In this document: piece by piece, positions 15,926 to 24,208 of the stretch | Layout of the letters: every line of letters starts with the position of its first letter | How positions within the stretch are numbered: the stretch's first letter is position 1 | From: Anaerolineae bacterium | GTDB taxonomy: Bacteria; Chloroflexota; Anaerolineae; UBA4142; SHND01 | Direction: 5' to 3' | Assembly: GCA_021463195.1 (NCBI GenBank) | Contig: JAJTXZ010000041.1 | Span: 1 to 41,992, forward strand | DNA length: 41,992 nt | Notes under the pieces: model-generated | The model's database searches: none | What the model was told of the DNA's origin: nothing | What the model saw: only the letters and a program-made list of their open reading frames with translations | Translations under genes and position numbers: made by a program

Positions 15926-16975
15926 ATGAAATTCGGTTTATTATTATCGCTCCTGTGCGCGTTGGCGGGCTGTGTCGCCAATCCGCCGCCAACCCCTTAT
16001 CCGCTGCAACAATATCCCGCCATCTGGACGCCCGCGCCAACGCCCACCAACACGCCGCCGGGCCCGACCGCCACGTTGGTCATTCAAAATACCCGCGCGC
16101 CACTGCCTACGCGCGACCCCAACGCGCGCAATTTACCCGCCGCGCCGCGCGACGCGTTAGGTATCTGGGCGCTGACGCGCGACCAAAGCGCGTACGCTCA
16201 AGATACCGTCGCGCAACAGGCGCAGATTTTAGTGACGCCTGCTGACGAATTTGAACGTATCAAAAACGATTCATTCATTTTTCAAATCGTCGCGACAGAA
16301 TCCGCGCGTCCTTTGCCCGACGCTTTTAACGGCGTCGTAATGCTCCCGACCACGCAGGCGGAACCTGAGGCGCTGCAAGCTCTCCAGACAGCGCTCGAAC
16401 CGCGTTGGGTCTTGGCAAGCGTTTTCATCACCGACACCGCGCAGCTTGAAACGCTGCGCGCGCGCGCGGATGGTTTGATGTTGGAAAATTTTTTACGCGC
16501 GCCGGATGGCGCAGCCGAACAATTTCTCGACGAAGCCGCATGGAAGCAACAGGTGAATACGCTTGCGACATTGTCCGCCAATCCCGATGCGCTCGTGCTG
16601 ACCGCCGCGCGTATAGCGCCCGCAAACCAAAATTCTTCAACCGACTATGCCGCGTGGATGGAATATGCGCTCGCCTCCTTCTGGCTTGGCGCCAATAACA
16701 CGCACATTTTTTTCGGCGCGCCGGATGCACCCACGCAAATAGAGTTGGGACAGTTCCTTGACATGGAAGCGTTGGGCGCGCCGCAAACCGCCGTGATTAA
16801 AGCGAATGGCGTATATCAACGCCGTTTTGCGCGCGGCTTGGTCTTGGTCAATCCGAGCGCGGACAAACACGCGTTCCTTTTGCCGCGCAAATATCGCGCG
16901 CGGAATGGCGCAATCATTTCGCAAATCGAAATGCCGCCGCATACTGGAGCGCTCTTGTTGAATGCGGATCAATAA
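15926..16975 (+). CDS. Lipoprotein with putative glycosidase-like domain
   Basis: The product is 349 residues. The first 16 form a lipoprotein signal with lipobox LAGC, followed by a long Pro/Thr linker (PTPTNTPPGPTATL). The globular part (about 80-349) has DGLMLENFLRAPDG, a run on DEAAWKQQVNTLATLSANPDALVLTAARI, then YALASFWLGAN and a C-terminal GLVLVNPSADKHAFLLP...MPPHTGALLLN. This order resembles uncharacterised glycosidase-like proteins (GHL15-type) with their small C-terminal beta domain, but catalytic residues are not certain. ATG 15926 is preferred to an upstream ATG at 15860 because it starts the signal peptide and sits six bases after a -10 box. It would be anchored to the outer face of the membrane. 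A terminator follows at 16979-17005. Confidence 0.65.
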   Translation: MKFGLLLSLLCALAGCVANPPPTPYPLQQYPAIWTPAPTPTNTPPGPTATLVIQNTRAPLPTRDPNARNLPAAPRDALGIWALTRDQSAYAQDTVAQQAQILVTPADEFERIKNDSFIFQIVATESARPLPDAFNGVVMLPTTQAEPEALQALQTALEPRWVLASVFITDTAQLETLRARADGLMLENFLRAPDGAAEQFLDEAAWKQQVNTLATLSANPDALVLTAARIAPANQNSSTDYAAWMEYALASFWLGANNTHIFFGAPDAPTQIELGQFLDMEALGAPQTAVIKANGVYQRRFARGLVLVNPSADKHAFLLPRKYRARNGAIISQIEMPPHTGALLLNADQ

Positions 16976-17005
16976 AAAAACTCTGCCTTGATACGGCAGA
17001 GTTTT
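16976..17005 (+). terminator. Intrinsic terminator between convergent genes
   Basis: AACTCTGCC (16979-16987), a 7-nt loop and GGCAGAGTT (16995-17003) form a 9-bp stem followed by T. On the minus strand it ends in AAAAAA-complement T-run, so it can also serve pgk. Confidence 0.85.
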
Positions 17006-17079
17006 AGCTTGTTGTTGTTCCATGACAACTGCCAGTCCACTGACCGACAAATCGAATTCGCCGCCGCGCGCGGCGCGAA

Positions 17080-18258
17080 TCATTTATCCTGCAGCGCTTG
17101 AACGCCGGGCAGCGCGCGCCCTTCCATAAATTCCAAACTCGCGCCGCCGCCCGTCGAGACGTGCGACATTTTATCGGCGACCCCCGCGCTTTCCACCGCC
17201 GCCGCGGAATCGCCGCCGCCAATGATCGTGACGCAATCCGTCAAATTCGCTAGCGCGCGCGCAATCGCCAGCGTGCCGCGCGCGAATTTCGGAAATTCAA
17301 ATACGCCCATCGGACCATTCCATATCGCCGTTTTCGCGTTTTGCAATTCCTGCTCAAACAGCTGAATCGTCGCGGGCCCAATATCGAGAATGCGCCAGTC
17401 GTTCGGCACATTTGTCGCCGTCACAGTTTGCGCTTGAGCATCCGCCGCGAATCGGTCGGCGATAACCCAATCTATGGGCAAGACCAATTTCGTCGCGCCG
17501 TTTTGCAGCAGCGCGCGCGCGAGATCGAGTTTATCCGCTTCCACCAGCGACGCGCCCACCGGATAACTTTTTGCCAACATGAACGTATTCGCCATCCCGC
17601 CGCCGATGAGAATGCGATCCACCTTTGGCAAAAGATTCTCAATCACGCCAATCTTGTCGCCGATTTTGGCGCCGCCGAGAATGGCAACGAACGGACGGCG
17701 GGGATTTTCCAGCGCGCCGCCAAGATAATTCAATTCCTTTTCCATCAGGAATCCGGCGACCGCCGGCAAATACGCGGCGACGCCGCACGTTGAAGCGTGC
17801 GCGCGGTGCGCCGAACCGAACGCGTCATTTACATACACCTCGCCCAGCCGCGCCAATTCGCGCGCGAACGCCGGGTCGTTCTTTTCCTCTTCAGGATAAA
17901 AACGCACATTCTCCAACAACATGACATCGCCGGGCTTTAACGCCTGCGCCTGCGCGACCACCGCGTCGCCAATCACATCGTTCGCCATTTGCACGGGTCG
18001 CCCCAACAATTCTTGCAAACGCGCGGCGACGGGTTTCAACGAATATTTTTCGTCCTTGCCTTTGGGTCGCCCCAGATGCGACATCAAAATCAATGCCGCG
18101 CCGTGTTCGAGCAAGTAATTGATTGTCGGCAGCGCTTCGCGAATGCGGCGGTCGTCGGTGATATGCAAATCTTGTTTGTCTTGCGGCACATTGAAATCGC
18201 AGCGCACCAAAACGCGTTTGCCTTTGACCTCAATCTCGCGAATAGTTTTCTTGTTCAT
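17080..18258 (-). CDS. pgk: Phosphoglycerate kinase
   Basis: The product is 392 residues, a normal length for the bacterial enzyme, which converts 1,3-bisphosphoglycerate and ADP to 3-phosphoglycerate and ATP in glycolysis. Signature elements in order are [11 protein letters not shown] (about 17-27), [53 protein letters not shown] and GGGDSAAAV...[16 protein letters not shown]. The ATG at 18258 is chosen because the protein then begins MNKKTI, the usual start; 15 extra codons upstream have no conserved content. A 7-bp hairpin (18261-18283) with an A-rich loop abuts the start codon. It lies 92 bp downstream of gap in the same direction. Confidence 0.97.
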   Translation of the reverse strand: MNKKTIREIEVKGKRVLVRCDFNVPQDKQDLHITDDRRIREALPTINYLLEHGAALILMSHLGRPKGKDEKYSLKPVAARLQELLGRPVQMANDVIGDAVVAQAQALKPGDVMLLENVRFYPEEEKNDPAFARELARLGEVYVNDAFGSAHRAHASTCGVAAYLPAVAGFLMEKELNYLGGALENPRRPFVAILGGAKIGDKIGVIENLLPKVDRILIGGGMANTFMLAKSYPVGASLVEADKLDLARALLQNGATKLVLPIDWVIADRFAADAQAQTVTATNVPNDWRILDIGPATIQLFEQELQNAKTAIWNGPMGVFEFPKFARGTLAIARALANLTDCVTIIGGGDSAAAVESAGVADKMSHVSTGGGASLEFMEGRALPGVQALQDK

Positions 18259-18260
18259 GG

Positions 18261-18283
18261 CAGTCGCAAAAAAAACGCGACTG
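18261..18283 (-). promoter_or_regulatory. Hairpin directly before the pgk start codon
   Basis: CAGTCGC (18261-18267) and GCGACTG (18277-18283) are perfectly complementary around a 9-nt T-rich loop on the coding strand. It ends two bases from the ATG and no Shine-Dalgarno sequence is visible. It could set translation level or RNA stability between gap and pgk. Confidence 0.4.
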
Positions 18284-18350
18284 GAGCCGTTTCCGCATCC
18301 CATGTGGAATAATAATTCTTCGGTCTCCAGTCTTTAAACTCCACTCGCCT

Positions 18351-19409
<1,059 letters not shown>

Positions 19410-19471
19410 CTATTTCTTTGCAATCATCATTCGCGCGCGCGTCAACCAACTTGGGTAACGCAAAATAACGT

Positions 19472-20872
19472 TCACCGTTCCAACGTTCCAACATTTTCGC
19501 GGCTGCCGCGTTTTTGATACGACGCTTCGCGCCGCCTGTCATTATCCGCGCGCAACGTTACAGATTTGGTCTGATTTGCGTACCAGCGCAACAGCGCGCG
19601 CGCCAACTTTTCCGAATCATGCCGCCACGGTCGTTCCACATCCACTACATCCGCAAACGTATATTTGGGATTAACTTGACGCGGCGCGACAAACTCGATC
19701 TGCGCTTGTGGCGGCAGCGCGCCCGCGATTTGGTCATTGACGAGGATTCCATCAAATTCCAAACCATCGCAATGTCGTTCCAGCGCGTGCGCATAATCTT
19801 CAACCGCATAGCGATCCGTCTCGCCGCGTTCCGTCGCCACATTGCACACCAAAATTTTGCGCGCCGACGATTCAATGACCGCTTGGCCAATGCGCTCGAC
19901 CAGCAAATTGGGCAAAACGCTGGTGTACAAACTGCCAGGCCCAACGACAATTAAATCCGCGTGCAACAGCGCGCGCACCGCGTCGGGATACGCCGGCACA
20001 TTTTCTGGCTCTAAATACACGCGCTGCACCGGTTTGCCGAATTTGGCGATTTGCGATTCGCCGCTCACCCGCGCGGTTTGCGCTTCGTGCGACCCGCGCA
20101 CTTCGGCGCACAATGTCACATTCTCCAACGTGCTGGGCAAAATGCGTCCGCGCACCGCCAAAACGCGCGACGCTTCCATCAACGCGCGCTCCGAATTGCC
20201 TGTCACACCCGCCATCGCCGCAATCAGCAAATTGCCAAACGCATGTCCGCCCAGACCGGAATCGTTCGGGAAACGATATTCCAACAAGCGCGCCATCAAC
20301 GGCTCGGCATCCGCGAGCGCCGCGATGCACTGCCGAAAATCGCCGGGGGGCAGCACACCCAATTCCTGACGCAAGCGCCCCGAACTGCCGCCATCATCCG
20401 CCACCGTAATAATCGCGGTCAAATTATCGGAATAATTTTTCAAGCCGCGCAACAGAGTGGACATGCCCGTGCCGCCGCCAATACATACGATTTTCAAGTC
20501 GCGTTTGCGAATGCGTTTGCGATACAAATTTTCCACCAACGAAGTTGAACGCGTCGGCAATCCCGCGAGCAGCGTTTGATTCAATTTATACAAACCGAGC
20601 GCGACAAGCGTTATCCCTAACGCGCTAAACAACAACGCGCGCGCAAGACGCGGCAAAAATTGCAGCGTGACGTAATAAACAAAATCGGGAAAGGGCTGCT
20701 CGCGATACAATTCGACCGCAAAATACGCCAACCCCAACGCCAAAAGCGCTACGCCCGCGAGCAGCGCAAAGAGCCAGCGTTTGACGCCAATGCCGACGTA
20801 AAACCATTTCCACAGCGAAGTGCGCGCCGCCAACCGATCCAAACGTTGACGCAGCCATTTAAATAAATTCAT
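19472..20872 (-). CDS. yvcK: YvcK/CofD-family protein with N-terminal membrane anchor
   Basis: The product is 466 residues. The first 110 contain two or three membrane segments (WLFALLAGVALLALGLAYFAV; ALLFSALGITLVALGLY). The rest is a YvcK (gluconeogenesis factor) domain: KIVCIGGGTGMSTLLRGLK (about 127-145), VADDGGSSGRLRQELGVLPPGDFRQC, GGHAFGNLLIAAM, and GPGSLYTSVLPNLLV in the nucleotide-sugar binding region. In Firmicutes, YvcK binds UDP-sugars and affects cell-wall metabolism; it is usually cytosolic. The membrane-anchored form here places that sensor at the membrane (inference). The last residues (NVGTLER) are encoded by a short repeat, GTTGGAACGTTGGAAC, so the extreme C-terminus may be recent. 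An extended -10 lies just upstream. Confidence 0.9.
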   Translation of the reverse strand: MNLFKWLRQRLDRLAARTSLWKWFYVGIGVKRWLFALLAGVALLALGLAYFAVELYREQPFPDFVYYVTLQFLPRLARALLFSALGITLVALGLYKLNQTLLAGLPTRSTSLVENLYRKRIRKRDLKIVCIGGGTGMSTLLRGLKNYSDNLTAIITVADDGGSSGRLRQELGVLPPGDFRQCIAALADAEPLMARLLEYRFPNDSGLGGHAFGNLLIAAMAGVTGNSERALMEASRVLAVRGRILPSTLENVTLCAEVRGSHEAQTARVSGESQIAKFGKPVQRVYLEPENVPAYPDAVRALLHADLIVVGPGSLYTSVLPNLLVERIGQAVIESSARKILVCNVATERGETDRYAVEDYAHALERHCDGLEFDGILVNDQIAGALPPQAQIEFVAPRQVNPKYTFADVVDVERPWRHDSEKLARALLRWYANQTKSVTLRADNDRRREASYQKRGSRENVGTLER

Positions 20873-20883
20873 AAAACGCCAAG

Positions 20884-20892
20884 ATTATATCA
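20884..20892 (-). promoter_or_regulatory. Extended -10 promoter of yvcK
   Basis: TGATATAAT (20892-20884) is a perfect extended -10. The ATG lies 11 bases downstream, so the leader would be only about 5 nt. No clear -35 is present, as extended -10 promoters allow. Confidence 0.6.
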
Positions 20893-20974
20893 TAGGCGCG
20901 CGCCAGTTTGACGCGTCAGCGCGCCGATAAAATTCACTCGCCACATTTTGCGATTCGCGTTATCTTGATTATAA

Positions 20975-20999
20975 ATACTCTATTCCGCGTAAAGAGTAT
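20975..20999 (+). promoter_or_regulatory. Inverted repeat overlapping the lipoprotein ribosome site
   Basis: ATACTCT (20975-20981) and AGAGTAT (20993-20999) are complementary around an 11-nt loop. The right arm contains the AAAGAG that would serve as ribosome binding site for the ATG at 21002. It may be an operator or an RNA hairpin that masks translation. Confidence 0.4.
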
Positions 21000-21001
21000 A
21001 T

Positions 21002-21814
21002 ATGTCTTTCAAACGCCATTCATTGTGGTTTTTATTGCTTGCCCTTTTAACGTTCACGCTCGCCTGTCGCACCGCTGAAACCATCGCGCAACTGCGCGCG
21101 ACCGCGCCCGCCGCGCGCGCCCGCGTCACGCGCCTCCCGACGCGCGTAAGCAAACCAGCTACCGCGTCGGCGGAAATACTCCCGACCGAAATCACTGCCG
21201 TCACTGATGTGCCAGCGCCACCCACTCAAGCGCCGCCGCCACAGGCGCAACCGACGAACGCGCCCCAAGCCGCGGCGCCAACACGCAAACCCGTCGCGCC
21301 GCCGCCGCCTAAACCAACCAATCCGCCGCCGCAGCCATCGCCAACCGCGCAATACAAATATCGCATTCAAGAATCGCGCTGCGGTCCAAATGTGCGTACC
21401 TATATCGAGGGCTTTGTATACGAAAACAATCAGCCCAAGAATGGCGTACTCGTCCGCATTTCACAAGGGCCGGATGGACAGCCCGACCCAAACGACGATT
21501 TCCGCACCGGCGCCGACCCGCGGCAGGGCTATTTCTTTCACAACATCAACGCCAACGCGCCCAATGGCGGTACCTGGTATTTATGGGTCATTGACCCCGC
21601 CACCATGCAGCGCATTTCCGAAATCGCTATTGTAAAAACCGATGCGGAACGCGTCGAAGACAGCGAAAATAGTTCCGGCTCGTGTCAATCGGCGACCATC
21701 AAATTTTCAACTTCTGGACCTGTCACCAATCCGACGCGCGCCAATATTCCCACACGCACCCCGGATCCGAACGCGCAGCCCACGCCCACCCAAGACCCGT
21801 TGGACGATAGTTAA
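21002..21814 (+). CDS. Lipoprotein with Pro-rich linker, unknown function
   Basis: The product is 270 residues. It has a signal sequence with lipobox LAC at position 22, then about 95 residues of Pro/Thr/Ala-rich linker, then a compact domain (about 116-235) starting YKYRIQESRCGPNVRTYIEGFVYENNQPKNG, and a Pro/Thr tail. The domain looks like a carboxypeptidase-regulatory or Ig-like beta-sandwich: GFVYENNQPKNGVLVRIS is the first strand pair and WYLWVID is near the end. Two cysteines (about 126 and 222) could pair. It would be anchored outside the membrane on a flexible stalk, a common Chloroflexota layout. It is transcribed alone, and a strong terminator follows. Confidence 0.65.
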   Translation: MSFKRHSLWFLLLALLTFTLACRTAETIAQLRATAPAARARVTRLPTRVSKPATASAEILPTEITAVTDVPAPPTQAPPPQAQPTNAPQAAAPTRKPVAPPPPKPTNPPPQPSPTAQYKYRIQESRCGPNVRTYIEGFVYENNQPKNGVLVRISQGPDGQPDPNDDFRTGADPRQGYFFHNINANAPNGGTWYLWVIDPATMQRISEIAIVKTDAERVEDSENSSGSCQSATIKFSTSGPVTNPTRANIPTRTPDPNAQPTPTQDPLDDS

Positions 21815-21817
21815 ACC

Positions 21818-21853
21818 AAAACGGCGGCAGAAAATTTTCTGCCGCCGTTTTTT
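21818..21853. terminator. 32-bp perfect palindrome, bidirectional terminator
   Basis: Bases 21818-21849 form a perfect palindrome (CGGCGGCAGAAAA and its complement), followed by a run of T to 21853 on the plus strand. It separates the lipoprotein from the convergent pxpC gene. The core closely matches the palindrome at 2529-2564. Confidence 0.9.
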
Positions 21854-21863
21854 ATACGCTTGC

Positions 21864-22730
21864 CTATATCGCCACAAAACGCGTCATGTCCCCCGCGCGC
21901 AGTTGCGCCAAGCGCGGCAATTCCGCGCGCAAGACCGTCGCCAAGATTGGATATCCACCGACAGTTTGATGGTCGGCTTGCAATACAATCGGCTGTCCGT
22001 CCGGCGGAATCTGAATTGCCCCGCGCGTAACGCCGCACGACAACAATTCACCCGCGCGCCGCGGAATCGCCGCGCCAATGAGACGCGTGCCTTGACGGTC
22101 TGACAACGCGCTCACCTGAAACGACGCGCGCCAAAATAATTCGCGCGCGTCATCCTCAAACCATTCTGTATGCGGGCCCAAGATTACGCGCAGCGGCGCC
22201 GCATCCGCATAATAGCGCGCAAACGAATCGTCCAACATGCGCCCCGCGCGTTCCATTGCCAAGTCACGCGGCAGCGCGCGCAAAACATCGCCGTCGCGCA
22301 ATGCCCGCCCGTCCAAGCCGCCAAACCCATCGCGCAGCGCTGTCGCGCGCGAACCCAACACACGCGGCACATCAAAGCCGCCGCCGATTGCCAGATACGC
22401 GTATCTGCCCCAAACGGGCGCATCCATCCGCAGCACATCGCCCGCGCGCAAAAACAGCGCGGCATTGTGCGGCGTCGCGCGCGTCTGCACACGCACGCTA
22501 AACGGCGCGCCCGCGATCGCCACCAAACATTTTTCGAGCGCGCGTAACGTCACGCCGCCCGACATAATTTCCAAACACGCGTCGCCCGCGGCATTACCGA
22601 CCAACGCATTTGCCGCGCGCAGCGCGCGTTCGTCCATCGCTCCGCCGCGCGTCACGCCGTACGCTTGATACCTCTCGCGTCCCAAGTCTTGGAGCGTCGT
22701 CAAGATTCCGGGTTCGATAATTTGCAGCAT
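21864..22730 (-). CDS. pxpC: 5-oxoprolinase subunit PxpC (KipA-like)
   Basis: The product is 288 residues and belongs to the biotin-dependent carboxyltransferase-like KipA family. With PxpA and PxpB it forms the ATP-dependent 5-oxoprolinase that opens pyroglutamate to glutamate in the cytoplasm. Conserved elements are the N-terminal IIEPGILTTLQDLGRERYQAYGVTRGGAMD (about 3-32), ANALVGN, GGFDVPRVLGSRATALRDGFGG (about 110-131), and C-terminal ELLSCGVTRGAIQIPPDGQPIVLQADHQTVGGYPILATV. The ATG at 22730 gives the normal start; the open frame upstream runs over pxpB. AGGA lies six bases upstream, and 16 bases separate it from the pxpB stop. It is the last gene of the set. Confidence 0.95.
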   Translation of the reverse strand: MLQIIEPGILTTLQDLGRERYQAYGVTRGGAMDERALRAANALVGNAAGDACLEIMSGGVTLRALEKCLVAIAGAPFSVRVQTRATPHNAALFLRAGDVLRMDAPVWGRYAYLAIGGGFDVPRVLGSRATALRDGFGGLDGRALRDGDVLRALPRDLAMERAGRMLDDSFARYYADAAPLRVILGPHTEWFEDDARELFWRASFQVSALSDRQGTRLIGAAIPRRAGELLSCGVTRGAIQIPPDGQPIVLQADHQTVGGYPILATVLRAELPRLAQLRAGDMTRFVAI

Positions 22731-22746
22731 CCCGTGTCCTGTTGTT

Positions 22747-23400
22747 TTAATGTTCGATGGGGCTAAATCGCACGCAATCGCCCGCGCGCAACAAAGTCGG
22801 CGGCTCTTGCGTTGGGTCAAACAATTTAGCATCCGTGCGTCCGATGAGACGCCAACCGCCCGGCGATTCGCGCGGATAAATTCCCGTTTGCCGTCCCGCA
22901 ATGCCCACTGAACCCGCCGGCACGCGCGCGCGCGGCGTCTCTAAACGCGGGGCGGCGATTTTTTCATCCACAACGCCGAGATACGGAAAACCGGGCGCAA
23001 AGCCCAACATAAAGACGTGATACACAACGCGCGTGTGCAACTGAATCACTTGCGCGGCAGTAAGGCGACTGTGCCACGCCACAAAATCCAAATCGGGTCC
23101 ATCCGCCCCGCCATAACGCGTCGGGATTTCAATCACGCGCGCGGCGCGCGGCGGCGGCGCGTCGAGAGTATGCAGCGCGTTTTCAATTTCTTGGCGCAGC
23201 GCGTCATATTCGCGCAGCGCAGGATCGTACTCGACCAGCAGCGTCGTGTAACCGGGCGTCGTCGTCACAACTCCGCGCAGCGTTTCCACATACCGCGCCA
23301 ACGCGTGCGCGCGCGCGTTCAGCGCGACATCTAGCTCGGCGCCCAATTCAACCAATAGCGCCGCGTCGCCCATCGCGCATAGTCTTGGAAAAGACAGCAT
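22747..23400 (-). CDS. pxpB: 5-oxoprolinase subunit PxpB (KipI-like)
   Basis: The product is 217 residues of the KipI/carboxyltransferase subunit C-D family. Conserved features are MGDAALLVELG near the start, GVVTTTPGYTTLLVEYDP (about 43-60), IPTRYGGADGPDL, and FMLGFAPGFPYLGVVDEKIAAPRLETPRARVPAGSVGIAG with GIYPRESPGGWRLIGRT. It works with PxpC and PxpA to hydrolyse 5-oxoproline. The ATG at 23400 directly follows a run of eight T that ends a strong hairpin, and no ribosome site is visible. Alignment by eye with other PxpB proteins supports this start, so initiation must be unusual. It is 49 bases downstream of pxpA. Confidence 0.93.
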   Translation of the reverse strand: MLSFPRLCAMGDAALLVELGAELDVALNARAHALARYVETLRGVVTTTPGYTTLLVEYDPALREYDALRQEIENALHTLDAPPPRAARVIEIPTRYGGADGPDLDFVAWHSRLTAAQVIQLHTRVVYHVFMLGFAPGFPYLGVVDEKIAAPRLETPRARVPAGSVGIAGRQTGIYPRESPGGWRLIGRTDAKLFDPTQEPPTLLRAGDCVRFSPIEH

Positions 23401-23441
23401 AAAAAAAATAGCGCGGCTGTTTTACGCCAAAACAACCGCGC
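23401..23441 (-). terminator. Terminator-like hairpin between pxpA and pxpB
   Basis: On the minus strand GCGCGGTTGTTTT, a 5-nt loop and AAAACAGCCGCGC form a 13-bp stem with one mismatch, then TA and eight T. The T-run touches the pxpB ATG. It should reduce transcription into pxpB and pxpC unless it is regulated. Confidence 0.7.
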
Positions 23442-23449
23442 GCTTTGCG

Positions 23450-24208
23450 CTATGCCGACATTGCTTGCAATGTCACGCCCGCCGCGCGCAGCGCTCGCCG
23501 CGCCGCCGCCGCGATACGCGCCGCGCCCGGCGTATCGCCGTGAAGGCACAAAGTGTCCACCTCTAACGATATAGTTTTTCCATCTATCGTTCGCGCGACG
23601 CCTTGACACGCCAATCGAACTGCCGCGCGCGCCGCGCGCGCCGGCGACGTAATCACCGCGCCCGCTGCCGCGCGCGCCACCAATGTTCCATCGCTCTGAT
23701 ACGCGCGGTCAATAAATCCTTCGCGCGCGTACGGAACGCCAAGTTCCATCGCCGCTTGAATCAAGCGCGAATTCGCCAGCCCGACCAAAATCAACTTGGC
23801 ATCAAAACATGCCACTGCGCGCGCGATCGCGCGCGCAGTCGGCATATCCTGCGCGGCATAATTGTACAACGCGCCGTGCGGTTTCACATGGCGCAGCGGC
23901 ACGGCTTGCGCCCGCGTAAACGCCGCGAGCGCGCCCAGTTGATACAAGATTATATTTTCCACTTGACTCTCGCTCAACTGAATAACGCGACGCCCAAAGC
24001 CCGGCACATCCGGGTAGCCCGGATGCGCGCCGATGCCAACGCCATGTGTTTTGCACAATCGCACCGTGCGCTGCATCACTTGCGGGTCGCCGCCGTGAAA
24101 ACCGCACGCGATATTGGCGGAAGTGAGATACGGTATCAAGTTTTCATCAGCGCCAATTTTGTAAATGCCGTAACTTTCGCCAATGTCGGAGTTCAAATCC
24201 ATGTTCAT
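23450..24208 (-). CDS. pxpA: 5-oxoprolinase subunit PxpA (LamB/YcsF)
   Basis: The product is 252 residues of the LamB/YcsF family. Its start, MNMDLNSDIGESYG, and the segments TSANIACGFHGGDPQVM (about 29-45), GIGAHPGYPDVPGFGRR (about 56-72), VKPHGALYNYAA (about 108-119), EGFIDRAYQSDGTLVAR and LCLHGDTPGA are all typical. It opens the lactam ring of 5-oxoproline together with PxpB and PxpC. The start ATG at 24208 overlaps the TGA that would end the upstream glycosyltransferase gene in its intact frame (ATGA), so its translation may be coupled to that gene. A strong hairpin follows before pxpB. Confidence 0.96.
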   Translation of the reverse strand: MNMDLNSDIGESYGIYKIGADENLIPYLTSANIACGFHGGDPQVMQRTVRLCKTHGVGIGAHPGYPDVPGFGRRVIQLSESQVENIILYQLGALAAFTRAQAVPLRHVKPHGALYNYAAQDMPTARAIARAVACFDAKLILVGLANSRLIQAAMELGVPYAREGFIDRAYQSDGTLVARAAAGAVITSPARAARAAVRLACQGVARTIDGKTISLEVDTLCLHGDTPGAARIAAAARRALRAAGVTLQAMSA

